The notes: a model not told the origin generated them from the sequence alone. Positions 17,005 through 26,928 are shown, numbered from the stretch's first letter. The stretch: DNA of 54,243 nt from a gamma proteobacterium symbiont of Ctena orbiculata (GCA_003094555.1 NATW01000121.1:1-54243); one strand, 5' to 3'. Translations and numbers: made by a program.

Positions 17005-18260
17005 GTGTCTAGCGCAACCTTATCCTGACGGGCGGCGGTGCGCCGTAGCACCACTTGATGAATGCGTCGCATGGAGGCGTCCTGCACATGTACCTCAAGT
17101 CCATCTAATTCGAACTTCTCGTCTTTTTCGGGAATTCTCTCCGTGTGCTCGAGTAGCCAACGATTGATTGTATCAGTGGGCTTACCGGGTATATCCATGT
17201 CGTAGTACTCTTCAACCACACGCAGTTCAGCAGTTCCCTGTACCAATACCTTGCCCTCGCCCAACACCATCAGGTCATTGGGCTTTTCATCAGTCTCGTC
17301 ATATATCTCACCCACCAACTCTTCCAGCATATCCTCCAGGGAAACCACTCCCAGCATGGCGCCGTGTTCATCCACCACCACGGCCAGATGGATGCTTTTG
17401 GTCTTGAGGGTACGAATCAGTTCATCGATGGTTGTGTTGGATGGGGTATAGAGGGGTTCCTGCCCCAGCTCGGAGATAGGTACGTCCAATTCACCGGATA
17501 CGACATTTCTGATCAGATCACGCAGCAATACCATACTGATGATCTCTTCCGGATCCTCGTTGTAGAGCGGAATGCGTGAGAATCCCTCGCGCATAATCTC
17601 TGGCAAGACATCCCGTATCGTACGTCGGCAGTCGAGGCGGAAGACCTGCCTTCTGGGGGTCATGACATCTTCGGCCTTCAGGTCGTTGAAGTTGAAGATT
17701 CGTTCGATCATCTCCCTCTCGCCGGTATCGATAACCCCCTCTTCCTCACCATGCTCCACCATGGTGATCACCTCGTGCTCAGTTACCAGGGGATCATCCA
17801 TTGCCTTGGTGGACGATTGCACCCAATTCGTGATCTGCAGGAACAGCCAGACCAAGGGATAGATGAAGCGCATGAAGCCGACTATCAGCGGGGCGATAAA
17901 CAACGAGATCCGTTCAGAGAAACGGGTCGCCAGGCTCTTGGGTGTAATCTCGCCAAATACCAGGATCAGAATGGTCAAAACACCCACGGCTATACCGGGG
18001 CCGGAATCACCAAAATAGTCGGTCGCAATAACCGTTGCCATGGCAGAAGCCGCGATATTGACTACGTTGTTGCCGATCAGAATGGTAATCAGCATGCGGC
18101 TCGGGTCTTTTTTCAGAATATAGAGGGCATGAGCTCCATTCCTACCCTCCTTGTACAGCGCTTCCGCACGAGCCATCGATAGGTTTATCAGAGCGGTCTC
18201 TGAACCAGAAAATACGCCTGAGAGCACTAGTAGCAGTGCCAGAATGAGATAACTTTCCAC
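16989..18260 (-). CDS. CNNM/CorC-HlyC family membrane protein with CBS pair
   Basis: The 423-residue protein starts with a DUF21/CNNM transmembrane domain (ILALLLVLSGVFSGSETAL, then LITILIGNNVVNIAASAMA and GEITPKSLATRFSER). A CBS pair follows at about 205-320 (VMTPRRQVFRLD ... IHLAVVVDEHGAMLGVVSLE), and then a CorC_HlyC domain near 335-415 (DTINRWLLEHTERIPEKDE). Members are linked to magnesium or cobalt export and ion homeostasis; older 'hemolysin' names are misleading. The gene converges on ppk, sharing 16 bases including both stop codons, and is divergent from phoB. Confidence 0.9.
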   Translation of the reverse strand: MESYLILALLLVLSGVFSGSETALINLSMARAEALYKEGRNGAHALYILKKDPSRMLITILIGNNVVNIAASAMATVIATDYFGDSGPGIAVGVLTILILVFGEITPKSLATRFSERISLFIAPLIVGFMRFIYPLVWLFLQITNWVQSSTKAMDDPLVTEHEVITMVEHGEEEGVIDTGEREMIERIFNFNDLKAEDVMTPRRQVFRLDCRRTIRDVLPEIMREGFSRIPLYNEDPEEIISMVLLRDLIRNVVSGELDVPISELGQEPLYTPSNTTIDELIRTLKTKSIHLAVVVDEHGAMLGVVSLEDMLEELVGEIYDETDEKPNDLMVLGEGKVLVQGTAELRVVEEYYDMDIPGKPTDTINRWLLEHTERIPEKDEKFELDGLEVHVQDASMRRIHQVVLRRTAARQDKVALDTQDRS

Positions 18261-18571
18261 GAAGTGTCTATATTAATCCTGACGGATACGGCCCAAGCTG
18301 TGATTATCACTGCTAAGGCACTGAATCACAACCATACAAGCCATTTTTTAATATATCCTTTCTATTTTATGGTGCAATACTACCCAGTAAAATAGTCAAT
18401 ATATTAGTGATATTCCTTATGTATAACATATAATTAGCATATCCAGTTTAAACATGGGCTAAAAAGTTTTCCCACAGCAATCTCTCAAACCTCAGGAAAA
18501 GAGTATAGCCTCCCTCAATAGCATGGTAGGGGTCTCTTCCCACTCCATCAAATAGCTTGGTGCACAGACAA
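18261..18571. other. AT-rich divergent intergenic region before phoB
   Basis: About 310 bases without a gene between the CorC-type gene and phoB. It is markedly AT-rich from 18340 to 18450. It holds a perfect TATAAT at 18429-18434, about 137 bases before the phoB start, with a poor -35 (AGTGAT, 17 bases upstream). I searched by eye for a Pho box (CTGTCAT direct repeats) and found none. Confidence 0.5.
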
Positions 18572-19282
18572 ATGCAACGGATACTGATGGTAGAAGACGA
18601 ACCCGAGGTCAGGGAGATGATTCGATATATTCTCGAAACGAAGGGATATGGGGTTGATGAAGCCGATAACACCCAGGAGGCCCGTCGCCTGCTATCTCAG
18701 CAAACCTATGACCTGATCCTGATGGACTGGATGCTCCCCGGTAGATCAGGATTGGAACTGACCAGGGAATTGAAACAGATGGCCCGGTCAAACACCCCTC
18801 CGATCATTATGCTGACAGCCAGATCTGAAGAATCGGACAAGGTAAATGGTCTGGACAGCGGCGCGGACGATTACATCACCAAACCCTTTTCAACCAAGGA
18901 GATGTTGGCCCGCATCAAAGCAGTGATCCGCAGGAATAGCACACCAGAGACAGATAAAGGTGTGGAATTTGCCGGTCTGTGTATCGAACCCAACAGCCAC
19001 AGCGTCTCAATCAACGGCTCCCCCCTGCATCTCTCCCCGGCTGAATATCGCTTGCTCTATTTTTTCATGACTCACCCGGACCGGGTCTATAGTCGCAACC
19101 AGATTCTGGATTACGTTTGGGGTGCCACTGCCAGTGTTGACGAACGAACGGTAGATGTGCATATTCGACGCCTGCGAAAACAGCTCACTCCCTCAGGCCA
19201 TAAGAATTTTCTACAAACCGTGCGTGGTGTAGGTTATCGTTTTACCCCTGGCAACATCCAACAAGAGCGGCCTTCATCATGA
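18572..19282 (+). CDS. phoB: Phosphate regulon response regulator PhoB
   Basis: This OmpR-family regulator has a receiver domain (ILMVEDEPEVREMIRYILE; phospho-acceptor Asp52 in LMDWMLPGRSG; ADDYITKPF) and a C-terminal winged helix (LSPAEYRLLYFFMTHPDRVY, ERTVDVHIRRLRKQL, VRGVGYRF). These stretches resemble E. coli PhoB rather than other OmpR members. The frame is open to TTG 18557; I use the ATG at 18572 because MQRILMVEDE matches the PhoB N terminus, giving 236 residues. It overlaps phoR by four bases (ATGA). It should activate genes under phosphate limitation. Confidence 0.93.
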   Translation: MQRILMVEDEPEVREMIRYILETKGYGVDEADNTQEARRLLSQQTYDLILMDWMLPGRSGLELTRELKQMARSNTPPIIMLTARSEESDKVNGLDSGADDYITKPFSTKEMLARIKAVIRRNSTPETDKGVEFAGLCIEPNSHSVSINGSPLHLSPAEYRLLYFFMTHPDRVYSRNQILDYVWGATASVDERTVDVHIRRLRKQLTPSGHKNFLQTVRGVGYRFTPGNIQQERPSS

Positions 19283-20658
19283 GGGACTATCTGAAAATTG
19301 AAATCAATCATCTGCTCGGAAGCCTGCTCATCTTCATTCCTATAGGGTATCTTCTGCAACAGATACCGGTAGCGATCGCATTAGCCTTTATTGCCTATTT
19401 CTCCAAACATGCTTACTACTTGACCAAGCTTGCCTATCTGATCAACCAGGGTGCACGCATTGATCCACCCTACCCAGCGGACATTTGGGGATTGATCTTC
19501 AAAGAACTCTCACGATTCCGTTCCAGGAGCCGGAAACGCAAAAGGACACTCAGCCGCTTTGCTTCGCGATTCAGAAAGGTAACCAGTTCTATTCCCGATG
19601 GATTGATATTACTGAATAAATCCGCCGGCATCGAGTGGGCGAACCCAGCTGCCAACCAGCTTTTGAACATCAGTTGGCCGCGGGATGAAAATACTCCATT
19701 GAGTGTACATATCAAACATGAAGAGCTCTCTGAGTATCTGAAGAATCCAGACTACTCGAAACCTCTTGAGCTACCCTCCCCGACCAATAAGGCGGTAATC
19801 ATCTCGCTTCGGGTTACCCCCTTTGGCGGAAAGAAGGCACAGCGCCTGGTAGTGGCGAGGGACATCACCGATGTTTATAAACTCAATCAGACCAGACGGG
19901 ATTTTGTCTCCAATGTCTCCCACGAACTCCGCACCCCTCTCACTGTCATCGCTGGGTATCTGGAGAATCTCAGCGAGAATGATATGTTGCCGTTTCAGGA
20001 GCGTCCCTTTACCTTGATGGTGCAACAGGCAGACCGGATGAACAGCATCATCAACGATCTGCTCACCCTCTCTCGACTCGAACTGGGACATGCCGTATCC
20101 GCCGAAAAACCGGTTGCCATTCCGGAGCTACTGCGCAGGATAATCGACCAGGCTCAGCTACTGGCGGAACAGAAGGGGGGGTACAAAATCACTCTGGACG
20201 TGAATGACAGCCTCTGGTTGCTCGGTGAAGAGAGCGAGTTGATGAGTGCATTTTCGAATCTTGTCTTCAATGCCATTATCCACTCACCCCCCGGTACGGA
20301 GATAACCGTCACCTGGTTACGTCTTGAGAACGAGGCTTGTCTTACCGTAACGGACACCGGGCCTGGTATCGAGGAACGCCACATACCACGCTTGACCGAA
20401 CGTTTCTATCGGGTTGATAAGGCCCGATCACGTCAATCAGGGGGTACTGGATTGGGATTGGCAATTGTCAAACATATCATCGGTCGACACGATGGGGAGT
20501 TGAGGATATCGAGCCAGCTGGGAATCGGTAGCAGTTTTACCTGCGCCTTTCCCGAAGAGGTGACGCTTAACAAACCCTTGACAGCGCCTGACCAGGAAGA
20601 GGCCGTAAATAGCGCCAATGACGAACAGCCTGAATTAACGGATTCCTCTCCTGAATAA
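19279..20658 (+). CDS. phoR: Phosphate regulon sensor histidine kinase PhoR
   Basis: The 459-residue kinase has a hydrophobic N terminus of one or two membrane segments (LLGSLLIFIPIGYLL, IPVAIALAFIAYF) and almost no periplasmic loop, as in PhoR. A PAS domain (about 100-200, SIPDGLILLNKSAGIEWANP) precedes the HisKA box with the phospho-acceptor His215 in VSHELRTPLTV. The ATPase boxes are FSNLVFNAIIHSP, DTGPGIE and GGTGLGLAIV. The C-terminal ~35 residues are acidic and probably disordered. PhoR phosphorylates PhoB when phosphate is scarce, signalled through PstSCAB and PhoU, which are not in this window. It ends only four bases from the convergent ihfB stop. Confidence 0.93.
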   Translation: MRDYLKIEINHLLGSLLIFIPIGYLLQQIPVAIALAFIAYFSKHAYYLTKLAYLINQGARIDPPYPADIWGLIFKELSRFRSRSRKRKRTLSRFASRFRKVTSSIPDGLILLNKSAGIEWANPAANQLLNISWPRDENTPLSVHIKHEELSEYLKNPDYSKPLELPSPTNKAVIISLRVTPFGGKKAQRLVVARDITDVYKLNQTRRDFVSNVSHELRTPLTVIAGYLENLSENDMLPFQERPFTLMVQQADRMNSIINDLLTLSRLELGHAVSAEKPVAIPELLRRIIDQAQLLAEQKGGYKITLDVNDSLWLLGEESELMSAFSNLVFNAIIHSPPGTEITVTWLRLENEACLTVTDTGPGIEERHIPRLTERFYRVDKARSRQSGGTGLGLAIVKHIIGRHDGELRISSQLGIGSSFTCAFPEEVTLNKPLTAPDQEEAVNSANDEQPELTDSSPE

Positions 20659-20662
20659 GACT

Positions 20663-20974
20663 CTATTCCATCTGCTCGGCAAAGCTCTCCGCATAGGACT
20701 GATTCACTCGGTCACGCAGTTCCTTGCCGGGTTTGAAGTGAGGAACATATTTGCCGGAAAGTGCGACCGTTTTACCCGTTTTCGGATTGCGTCCCATCCT
20801 TGGTGGCCGATAGTGAAGTGAGAAACTACCAAATCCGCGAATCTCAATCCTCTCTCCCGATGCCAGAGATTGACTCATGTGTTCAATCATACACTTAACA
20901 GCCAACTCTACATCACGATAGGCAAGATGGCTCTGCTCCTTGGCAATAATCTCAATCAGTTCGGATTTTGTCAT
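20663..20974 (-). CDS. ihfB: Integration host factor subunit beta
   Basis: The start is the ATG at 20974 ([14 protein letters not shown]); the frame extends 14 codons further but MTKSELIE is the universal family N terminus, and GGAG lies 11 bases before it. The 103-residue protein shows the DNA-bending beta-arm region ([41 protein letters not shown]). It forms a heterodimer with IhfA and bends DNA in transcription, recombination and replication. It lies downstream of rpsA as in most gammaproteobacteria. The C terminus runs about 9 residues beyond the E. coli protein. Confidence 0.95.
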   Translation of the reverse strand: MTKSELIEIIAKEQSHLAYRDVELAVKCMIEHMSQSLASGERIEIRGFGSFSLHYRPPRMGRNPKTGKTVALSGKYVPHFKPGKELRDRVNQSYAESFAEQME

Positions 20975-21006
20975 TCTTGTCAGTTCTCCAATTTGCCGAT
21001 AATTCA

Positions 21007-21030
21007 GGGCCCGCACTTTAGTGCGGGCCC
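21007..21030 (-). terminator. Strong GC hairpin between rpsA and ihfB
   Basis: A perfect 10-bp stem (GGGCCCGCAC ... GTGCGGGCCC) with a 4-base loop sits 33 bases upstream of the ihfB start. On the transcribed (-) strand it is followed by TGAATTATC, not a T-run. Partial termination, RNA processing or 3'-end protection of the rpsA message are all possible. Confidence 0.5.
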
Positions 21031-21072
21031 CGATCCCTTGAATTAGGAATCTATCGATTTCGACTCCTGGCT

Positions 21073-22749
21073 CTATTCGCCTTGATTATCCATCTGCTCT
21101 TTCAACAAATCACCCAATGTCGGGGCACTGGTTGCCGCATCACGTGCATAGCCCTTGATAGCGGCTGCCTCTTCATCAGCATCCTTAGCTTTGATAGAGA
21201 GTGTGATGGAGCGGTTCTTACGATCCACACCAATAAACTTCGCTTCTATCTCATCGCCTTCCTTCAGGACACTGCGTGCATCCTCTACCCGATCACGGGA
21301 CAGTTCAGAGGCCCGCAGGTATCCATCAACACCCTCAGCCAGGTTAATCACGGCACCCTTGGCATCAATCTCTGCAACTGTACCTCTAACGAAACTGCCT
21401 TTCTCGTTGGCCGCCACAAATGAGGAGAAGGGATCCTGTGCAAGTTGCTTGATGCCCAGCGAGATGCGTTCGCGCTCTGGGTCGACCGAGAGGACCACGG
21501 TTTCAACTTCATCGCCCTTCTTGAAATTGCGAATCGCATCCTCACCCTCATCATCCCAAGAGATGTCAGACAGGTGAATCAGACCATCTATGCCGCCATC
21601 AAGGCCGATGAAAATACCGAAATCGGTAATCGACTTGATGTTACCTGAAACGTGGTCGCCCTTCTTATGGGTAGTGGCAAACTCATCCCAGGGATTAGGC
21701 TTGCATTGCTTGATACCGAGCGAGACACGACGCCTCTCCTCATCGATATCCAACACCATGACTTCCACCTCGTCACCGAGGGAGACGATCTTGGAAGGAT
21801 GCACATTCTTGTTGGTCCAATCCATCTCTGAAACATGCACCAGACCTTCAACACCCTCTTCGATTTCAACGAAACATCCGTAATCGGCGATATTGGTAAC
21901 CTTGCCGAAGAGACGGGTGCCTTCCGGGTAACGACGCGCCAATGCAACCCATGGATCATCACCCATCTGCTTGAGACCAAGCGAGACACGATTACGTTCA
22001 CGGTCAAATTTCAAGATCTTGACGTTTATCTCATCACCGATCTCAACAACCTCGGAAGGATGTTTCACACGCTTCCACGCCATATCGGTAATATGCAGCA
22101 ATCCATCGATGCCACCGAGATCGACAAACGCGCCGTAATCGGTGAGGTTCTTCACCACACCCTTGATCTCTTGACCCTCCTGCAGATTTTCGAGCAGTTT
22201 ATCGCGCTCTTCACTGTACTCTTGTTCAACAACGGCGCGGCGAGAGACCACCACGTTGTTGCGGCGGCGATCCAGTTTGATCACCTTGAATTCAAGATCT
22301 TTTCCTTCCAAATAGGCAGTGTCGCGTACTGGACGAACATCGACCAGAGAGCCGGGAAGAAAAGCACGGATATCATTCAGTTCTACGGTGAATCCGCCTT
22401 TAACCTTACCGTTGATACGACCGATAACGGTCTCTTCTGCCTCATGCGCCTTTTCAAGCACTTTCCAAGCCTGATCACGCTTGGCTTTTTCACGAGAGAG
22501 TCTGGTTGCACCAAACCCATCCTCAACAGCATCCAGTGCGACCTCTACCTGATCACCAATCTCAACTTCGATCTCTCCGTGATGATTGAGAAACTGGTCA
22601 CGGGGAATAACACCTTCTGATTTGAGGCCGGCATTGACAATTACGGCCTCAGAAGTGATATCCAGGACGGTGCCGATGATAATGGCTCCACTGCGGAGTT
22701 GGGTACTGGAGAGACTCTCCTCAAATAATTCTGCAAAACTTTCGGTCAT
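21073..22749 (-). CDS. rpsA: 30S ribosomal protein S1
   Basis: I take the ATG at 22749 ([13 protein letters not shown]) as the start, with AGGA about 13 bases upstream; the frame is open eight codons more. The 558-residue protein matches E. coli S1 (557) and has six S1 RNA-binding repeats, each recognisable by patterns such as [40 protein letters not shown] and [21 protein letters not shown]1 binds mRNA leaders on the 30S subunit. It follows cmk and precedes ihfB, the standard order. Autoregulation through the leader is known for the family; no specific site was identified here. Confidence 0.97.
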   Translation of the reverse strand: MTESFAELFEESLSSTQLRSGAIIIGTVLDITSEAVIVNAGLKSEGVIPRDQFLNHHGEIEVEIGDQVEVALDAVEDGFGATRLSREKAKRDQAWKVLEKAHEAEETVIGRINGKVKGGFTVELNDIRAFLPGSLVDVRPVRDTAYLEGKDLEFKVIKLDRRRNNVVVSRRAVVEQEYSEERDKLLENLQEGQEIKGVVKNLTDYGAFVDLGGIDGLLHITDMAWKRVKHPSEVVEIGDEINVKILKFDRERNRVSLGLKQMGDDPWVALARRYPEGTRLFGKVTNIADYGCFVEIEEGVEGLVHVSEMDWTNKNVHPSKIVSLGDEVEVMVLDIDEERRRVSLGIKQCKPNPWDEFATTHKKGDHVSGNIKSITDFGIFIGLDGGIDGLIHLSDISWDDEGEDAIRNFKKGDEVETVVLSVDPERERISLGIKQLAQDPFSSFVAANEKGSFVRGTVAEIDAKGAVINLAEGVDGYLRASELSRDRVEDARSVLKEGDEIEAKFIGVDRKNRSITLSIKAKDADEEAAAIKGYARDAATSAPTLGDLLKEQMDNQGE

Positions 22750-22828
22750 GGGATTGAGTTTCCTGCAACACAAGGTTGCATTGGCTGGACTAAAATAGTT
22801 AGTTTTTTGTCTGCCAAGTAGTTAGGTT

Positions 22829-22852
22829 AAAAATTAAGCCGGTAAACCCGGC
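22829..22852 (-). terminator. Rho-independent terminator after cmk
   Basis: On the - strand GCCGG-GTTTA-CCGGC is followed by TTAATTTTT. This is a short but typical intrinsic terminator 30 bases after the cmk stop, separating cmk from rpsA. Confidence 0.6.
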
Positions 22853-22881
22853 CGCCAAGTCTTAACCGCTGAGTCAGTGGA

Positions 22882-23556
22882 TTATCGCTGAAGATCGGGC
22901 AGGGCCATGCTTATATTAAACATCGCCTGCTCATATACCTCATCGATACTCATCGCCGTCGAATCCAGCTGGTATGCTGATTCCGCAGCGATGAGCGGCG
23001 CCACGGCACGTTTGCTGTCGCGCTCATCCCGTTCTCTGATCTCCTCAGTAAGACGGGCGAGATTAACACCTAACCCCTTTCCCTTCAACTGTTTATAGCG
23101 TCTTTGCGCCCTCTCCTCGGCACTTGCGGTGAGAAATATCTTGACCGCCGCCTGGGGGAAAACCACTGTCCCCATATCGCGCCCATCCGCAACCAGGCCT
23201 GGTGCTTTGGCGTAGTTCCGCTGCCACGCCAGCAATGCTTCACGAACCTGAGGGATTGCAGCCACCTTTGACGCCGCATTGCCGATAGTCTCCGTTCGTA
23301 TGGCCCCCGCAACATCTTCACCGGCCAGCAGGACCATTCCCCGATCGAATGATAGCGGCATATTTTTCGCCATTTCTGTAATTTTATCTACGTTATCACC
23401 ACTGATACCAGCACGTTCGACCATTAACCCCAAAACACGATAAATCGCACCGCTGTCGAGAAAATGCCAACCCAGGGTCTCAGCGATGCGTTGCGCAAGG
23501 GTTCCCTTACCCGATCCGGAGGGTCCATCCACGGTAATTACCGGTACCCCAGCCAC
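22882..23556 (-). CDS. cmk: Cytidylate kinase
   Basis: Cmk phosphorylates CMP and dCMP with ATP. The 224-residue protein has the P-loop GPSGSGKGT near the N terminus, the NMP-binding stretch LGWHFLDSGAIYRVLGL, the bacterial insert and VADGRDMGTVVFPQA, and the lid RAQRRYKQLKGKG ... EIRERDERDSKR. It starts with GTG, overlapping the aroA stop (TAGTG), so it is translationally coupled to aroA. The order aroA-cmk-rpsA is conserved in this class. Confidence 0.96.
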   Translation of the reverse strand: MAGVPVITVDGPSGSGKGTLAQRIAETLGWHFLDSGAIYRVLGLMVERAGISGDNVDKITEMAKNMPLSFDRGMVLLAGEDVAGAIRTETIGNAASKVAAIPQVREALLAWQRNYAKAPGLVADGRDMGTVVFPQAAVKIFLTASAEERAQRRYKQLKGKGLGVNLARLTEEIRERDERDSKRAVAPLIAAESAYQLDSTAMSIDEVYEQAMFNISMALPDLQR

Positions 23557-24872
23557 TATTTCGTCACCTCATCGATCTGCAGACCCGCTTCTGCCGCTGC
23601 AGACACAAACCCGGGAAAGGAGGTATTCACATTAGCGCAGTCGCTAATCTCGATGGGACCCGTTGCCCGCAACCCCGCCATCGCAAATGACATTGCAATT
23701 CTGTGATCACCGTAACTCTCAACCCGGCCGCCCTCTATGACTCCACCCTGAATAACCATACCATCCGGTGTCGGATCCGCCTGGATACCGAGTCTCTGCA
23801 GCCCCTCAGCCATGACCTGGATTCGATCACTCTCCTTCACCCTTAACTCTTCCGCCCCATGCAGGCGTGTCTCACCCCGGGCAGATGCTGCTGCCACAAA
23901 CAGGGCGGGAAATTCATCGATTGCCAGCGGCACCAACTCCTCAGGTATATCTATACCCTGTAATCCATTCGACCTGACCCTGATATCGGCAACCGGCTCT
24001 CCACCGATCTCTCTCTGATTCAGTAGCGCAATATCAGCCCCCATCAATCTGAGGATAGAGATCACCCCATCACGGGTTGGGTTGATACCCACGTGCTGTA
24101 ACACCATCTCTGATCCTTCAGCGATGCAGGCACCGACGAGGAAAAAGGCAGCCGACGAAATATCCGCGGGTATGTCGATCTCACAAGCGGTCAACCGCCC
24201 TCCTCCTGACAGACAAATCCTGTTGCCCGTAGATCTCACAGGGTAGCCAAAGCCCCGCAACATTCGCTCGGTGTGATCCCTGGTGGGCGCAGGCTCAGTG
24301 ATACAGGTTTCACCCTCTGCGTACAAGCCCGCCAACAAGAGTGCCGATTTGACCTGCGCACTGGCCATCGGCAATTGGTAGTCGATACCTTGCAAACGGA
24401 TTGGTGGAACTATCTTAAGAGGTGCAGTAAAGGAGGCCGTAGAGTCGATTCTCGCACCCATCTCGGAGAGGGGATCGATGACCCGTCGCATAGGCCGACC
24501 CGACAGTGAACTGTCGCCGGTGAGTGTGACCGCCAGACCCTGACCCGCCAATAGACCGGTCAGGAGACGCATAGAGGTACCGGAATTTCCCAGATCAAGT
24601 GCATCCTCCGGTGCTTGCAGACCCTGCATGCCAACCCCATGAATTGTCACCTTGCCATGGGTCGGCCCTTCGATGGTCACCCCCATCTGGCGAAAGGCGT
24701 TCAAGGTGGCGAGGCTGTCTTCACCTTCCAGGAAACCTTTTACCTGGGTAATACCGTCCGCCAATGAACCGAGCATGATCGACCTATGGGAGATGGATTT
24801 ATCCCCTGGTACACGTAAGTTACCCCTCAGTTTTCCACCGGGTTGTGTTCGATAATTGAGTTTTTGTTGCAA
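23556..24872 (-). CDS. aroA: 3-phosphoshikimate 1-carboxyvinyltransferase (EPSP synthase)
   Basis: AroA joins phosphoenolpyruvate to shikimate 3-phosphate, the sixth step of the shikimate pathway. The 438-residue protein shows the substrate-binding LRVPGDKSISHRSIMLGSLA, LDLGNSGTSMRLLTGLLA, SAQVKSALLLAGLYA and the C-terminal LRVKESDRI and SYGDHRIAMSFA. The patterns 'GDKSISHR' and 'NSGTSMRLL' fit the class II-like (Bacillus/Agrobacterium-type) form more than the E. coli form. It follows tyrA by 39 bases. In Pseudomonas tyrA and aroA are fused; here they are separate. Confidence 0.96.
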   Translation of the reverse strand: MQQKLNYRTQPGGKLRGNLRVPGDKSISHRSIMLGSLADGITQVKGFLEGEDSLATLNAFRQMGVTIEGPTHGKVTIHGVGMQGLQAPEDALDLGNSGTSMRLLTGLLAGQGLAVTLTGDSSLSGRPMRRVIDPLSEMGARIDSTASFTAPLKIVPPIRLQGIDYQLPMASAQVKSALLLAGLYAEGETCITEPAPTRDHTERMLRGFGYPVRSTGNRICLSGGGRLTACEIDIPADISSAAFFLVGACIAEGSEMVLQHVGINPTRDGVISILRLMGADIALLNQREIGGEPVADIRVRSNGLQGIDIPEELVPLAIDEFPALFVAAASARGETRLHGAEELRVKESDRIQVMAEGLQRLGIQADPTPDGMVIQGGVIEGGRVESYGDHRIAMSFAMAGLRATGPIEISDCANVNTSFPGFVSAAAEAGLQIDEVTK

Positions 24873-24911
24873 GTTGATACCACTCGTTCATTACACTGAA
24901 AGCATGCATCC

Positions 24912-25781
24912 CTATTGATCAACGCCATCCACATATCTGTCGCGGGCCTGTTTCGCATGTTCAAACATCTCCAGCAATCCTGTTTCGTCTCCGCTTTGCA
25001 GCAGCCCGGCCAATTCATGCAGCTCATCGGCGAAACGCGTCAGCATCTTGTTCAGGGAGCTCCGATTGGCCATGCAGATATCTCTCCACATCACAGGATT
25101 ACTCGATGCGATTCGGGTAAAGTCCCGGAAACCACCCGCCGCAAAGCTGAAGATTTCATCATTCTCTTTCATTCGCGCCAGACTATCGACCAGGGTATAC
25201 GCCAGCATATGTGGCAGATGACTGGTGGCGGCCAATACCTCGTCGTGGTGTTCCACACTCATCTGCACCACCTCAGCCCCACACTGTTGCCACAGTCGTT
25301 CGACCCTTTGCAGGGCTTGCTTATCCGTTTCTTGCAGCGGTGTGAGTATCACGCGGCGATTCCGATACAACTCGGCAAACGCCGCTTCGGCCCCGCTACG
25401 CTCGGTTCCCGCGATGGGATGACCCGGAACAAAAAAGCCGGGCACTGCACCGAATACCCCCTTGACATCATCCACCACACTGCCTTTGACACTACCCGCG
25501 TCGGTAACCACGACATGTTCCGCGAGATGACCGAGCATGGCGTTAAGGGTGTCACGCATCGCACCCAAAGGCACTGCCAGCAAAACCATATCGGCGCCAT
25601 TTACCGCAACACTCACATCGTGGGTGTAGTGATCGATGATTCCCAAGGATTGCGCCTTGATCAAATTGGCTTCCCCGCGGCCGCAACCGACAACCTCCTT
25701 CACCACACCCTCCTCCTTCAGGGCCAGGGCGACAGAGCCACCAATCAGACCAACACCGATAATCGCAAGCTTTTCAATCAC
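24912..25781 (-). CDS. tyrA: Prephenate dehydrogenase
   Basis: TyrA oxidises prephenate (or arogenate) to the tyrosine precursor. The frame is open for 38 codons before the GTG at 25781, but that GTG overlaps the hisC stop by four bases (GTGA) and starts with IEKLAIIGVGLIGGSVALAL, the NAD-binding Rossmann motif, so I use it. This gives 289 residues. Other family stretches are VVTDAGSVKG, FVPGHPIAGTERSGAEAA, SHLPHMLAYTLVD and [19 protein letters not shown]. There is no chorismate mutase or ACT domain, so it is a monofunctional enzyme. It is coupled to hisC and followed by aroA. Confidence 0.95.
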   Translation of the reverse strand: MIEKLAIIGVGLIGGSVALALKEEGVVKEVVGCGRGEANLIKAQSLGIIDHYTHDVSVAVNGADMVLLAVPLGAMRDTLNAMLGHLAEHVVVTDAGSVKGSVVDDVKGVFGAVPGFFVPGHPIAGTERSGAEAAFAELYRNRRVILTPLQETDKQALQRVERLWQQCGAEVVQMSVEHHDEVLAATSHLPHMLAYTLVDSLARMKENDEIFSFAAGGFRDFTRIASSNPVMWRDICMANRSSLNKMLTRFADELHELAGLLQSGDETGLLEMFEHAKQARDRYVDGVDQ

Positions 25782-26890
25782 CGTTTCAGCACCTTCTTTA
25801 ATGTGGTCAGGAGACGATCGTTCTCCTCTTCCAAACCGATGGAGATACGTAAATGATTGGGTAAACCATAATTGGCTATCCCCCTGGTGATACACCCCTC
25901 ACTCAGCAGTGCCTGATCGACCCTAGAAGCATCCTCACCGACTTCGACCGTTATGAAATTTGCCACCGAGGGAATATAGTCGAGTCCCATCGATTCAAAA
26001 CCCCTGCAGTACTGTTGCATACCCTTGTTGTTGAGCGCAATCGAGCGCTGAATAAAGGCTTGATCATCGAGCGCGGCGAGGGCCGCCGACTGCGCCAGGG
26101 TGCTGACATTAAATGGCTGTCGCACCCGATTCAGCAGATCGGCAACGTCAGGGTTCGAGAGCCCATATCCAATACGCAACGAAGCAAGTCCATAGGCCTT
26201 GGAAAAGGTGCGGGTCACTATCAGGTTGGGAAAACGTTCCAGCCAGGCGCTGCCGTCGGGATAGTCGCTGTGTTGAACATATTCGATATAGGCCTCATCC
26301 AGCACGACCATGACATGGCTTGGTAGCTGAGCCAGAAAGGAGAACAAGGCATCCCTGGACAGCCAGGTCCCGGTTGGATTGTTTGGATTTGCAATCCAGA
26401 TCACCCGTGTCGTGGGGGTGATCATCTGCAGCATACGCTCAAGGTCATGGGCATAGGCCTTGGCCGGCGTGATCACTAACCTGGCACCCACAGCCTGACT
26501 GCTTATGGGGTAGACGGCAAAGGCATATTGGGAAAACAGGGATTCCACACCCGGCGACAGAAATACCCGCGCAACCATATCCAGGACATCATTGGAACCG
26601 TTACCAAGGGTGATGCAGGCGGGATCAACAGCGTGCTTTTCGGCCAGTCTCTGGTGTAGCTGAAAGGCCCCGCCATCGGGATAGCGTGACAACTCAGTGG
26701 TAGCATTGGCAATTGCCTGGATGACTTTCTCGCTTACACCCAGGGGATTTTCGTTGGAGGCCAGTTTGATCGAGTGAGCGATACCCAATTCACGTTCCAA
26801 CTCAGATATCGGCTTACCGGGCAAATAGGGTTTCAAGGCATCGATACCCGGTGCGGCAAGCTCAAGAAAAGGGTTTGTCTGAGATGTCAT
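25778..26890 (-). CDS. hisC: Histidinol-phosphate aminotransferase
   Basis: A fold-type I PLP aminotransferase of 370 residues from the ATG at 26890; an in-frame TTG three codons earlier is also possible. It shows the N-terminal ISELERELGIAHSIKLASNEN, the IANPNNPTG motif, VVLDEAYIEY and the PLP lysine in TRTFSKAYGLASLRIGYGL. The location between pheA and tyrA is that of HisC2 in Pseudomonas. HisC2-type enzymes serve histidine synthesis and can also transaminate aromatic substrates, which would suit this neighbourhood. The gene is coupled to tyrA (overlapping stop/start). Confidence 0.94.
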   Translation of the reverse strand: MTSQTNPFLELAAPGIDALKPYLPGKPISELERELGIAHSIKLASNENPLGVSEKVIQAIANATTELSRYPDGGAFQLHQRLAEKHAVDPACITLGNGSNDVLDMVARVFLSPGVESLFSQYAFAVYPISSQAVGARLVITPAKAYAHDLERMLQMITPTTRVIWIANPNNPTGTWLSRDALFSFLAQLPSHVMVVLDEAYIEYVQHSDYPDGSAWLERFPNLIVTRTFSKAYGLASLRIGYGLSNPDVADLLNRVRQPFNVSTLAQSAALAALDDQAFIQRSIALNNKGMQQYCRGFESMGLDYIPSVANFITVEVGEDASRVDQALLSEGCITRGIANYGLPNHLRISIGLEEENDRLLTTLKKVLKR

Positions 26891-26928
26891 AGTGTTCAAC
26901 CAAGGCCCTCGAAGTGAGGAATCAAAGG

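Noticed and set aside
18261-18571. Pho box upstream of phoB
   Set aside because: I looked for CTGTCAT-type direct repeats and found no acceptable match.
21835-22620. 261-codon + strand open frame opposite rpsA
   Set aside because: Antisense to six well-conserved S1 repeats.
24915-25856. 313-codon + strand open frame opposite tyrA
   Set aside because: Shadow frame with low-complexity His/Gln composition; tyrA motifs are on the other strand.
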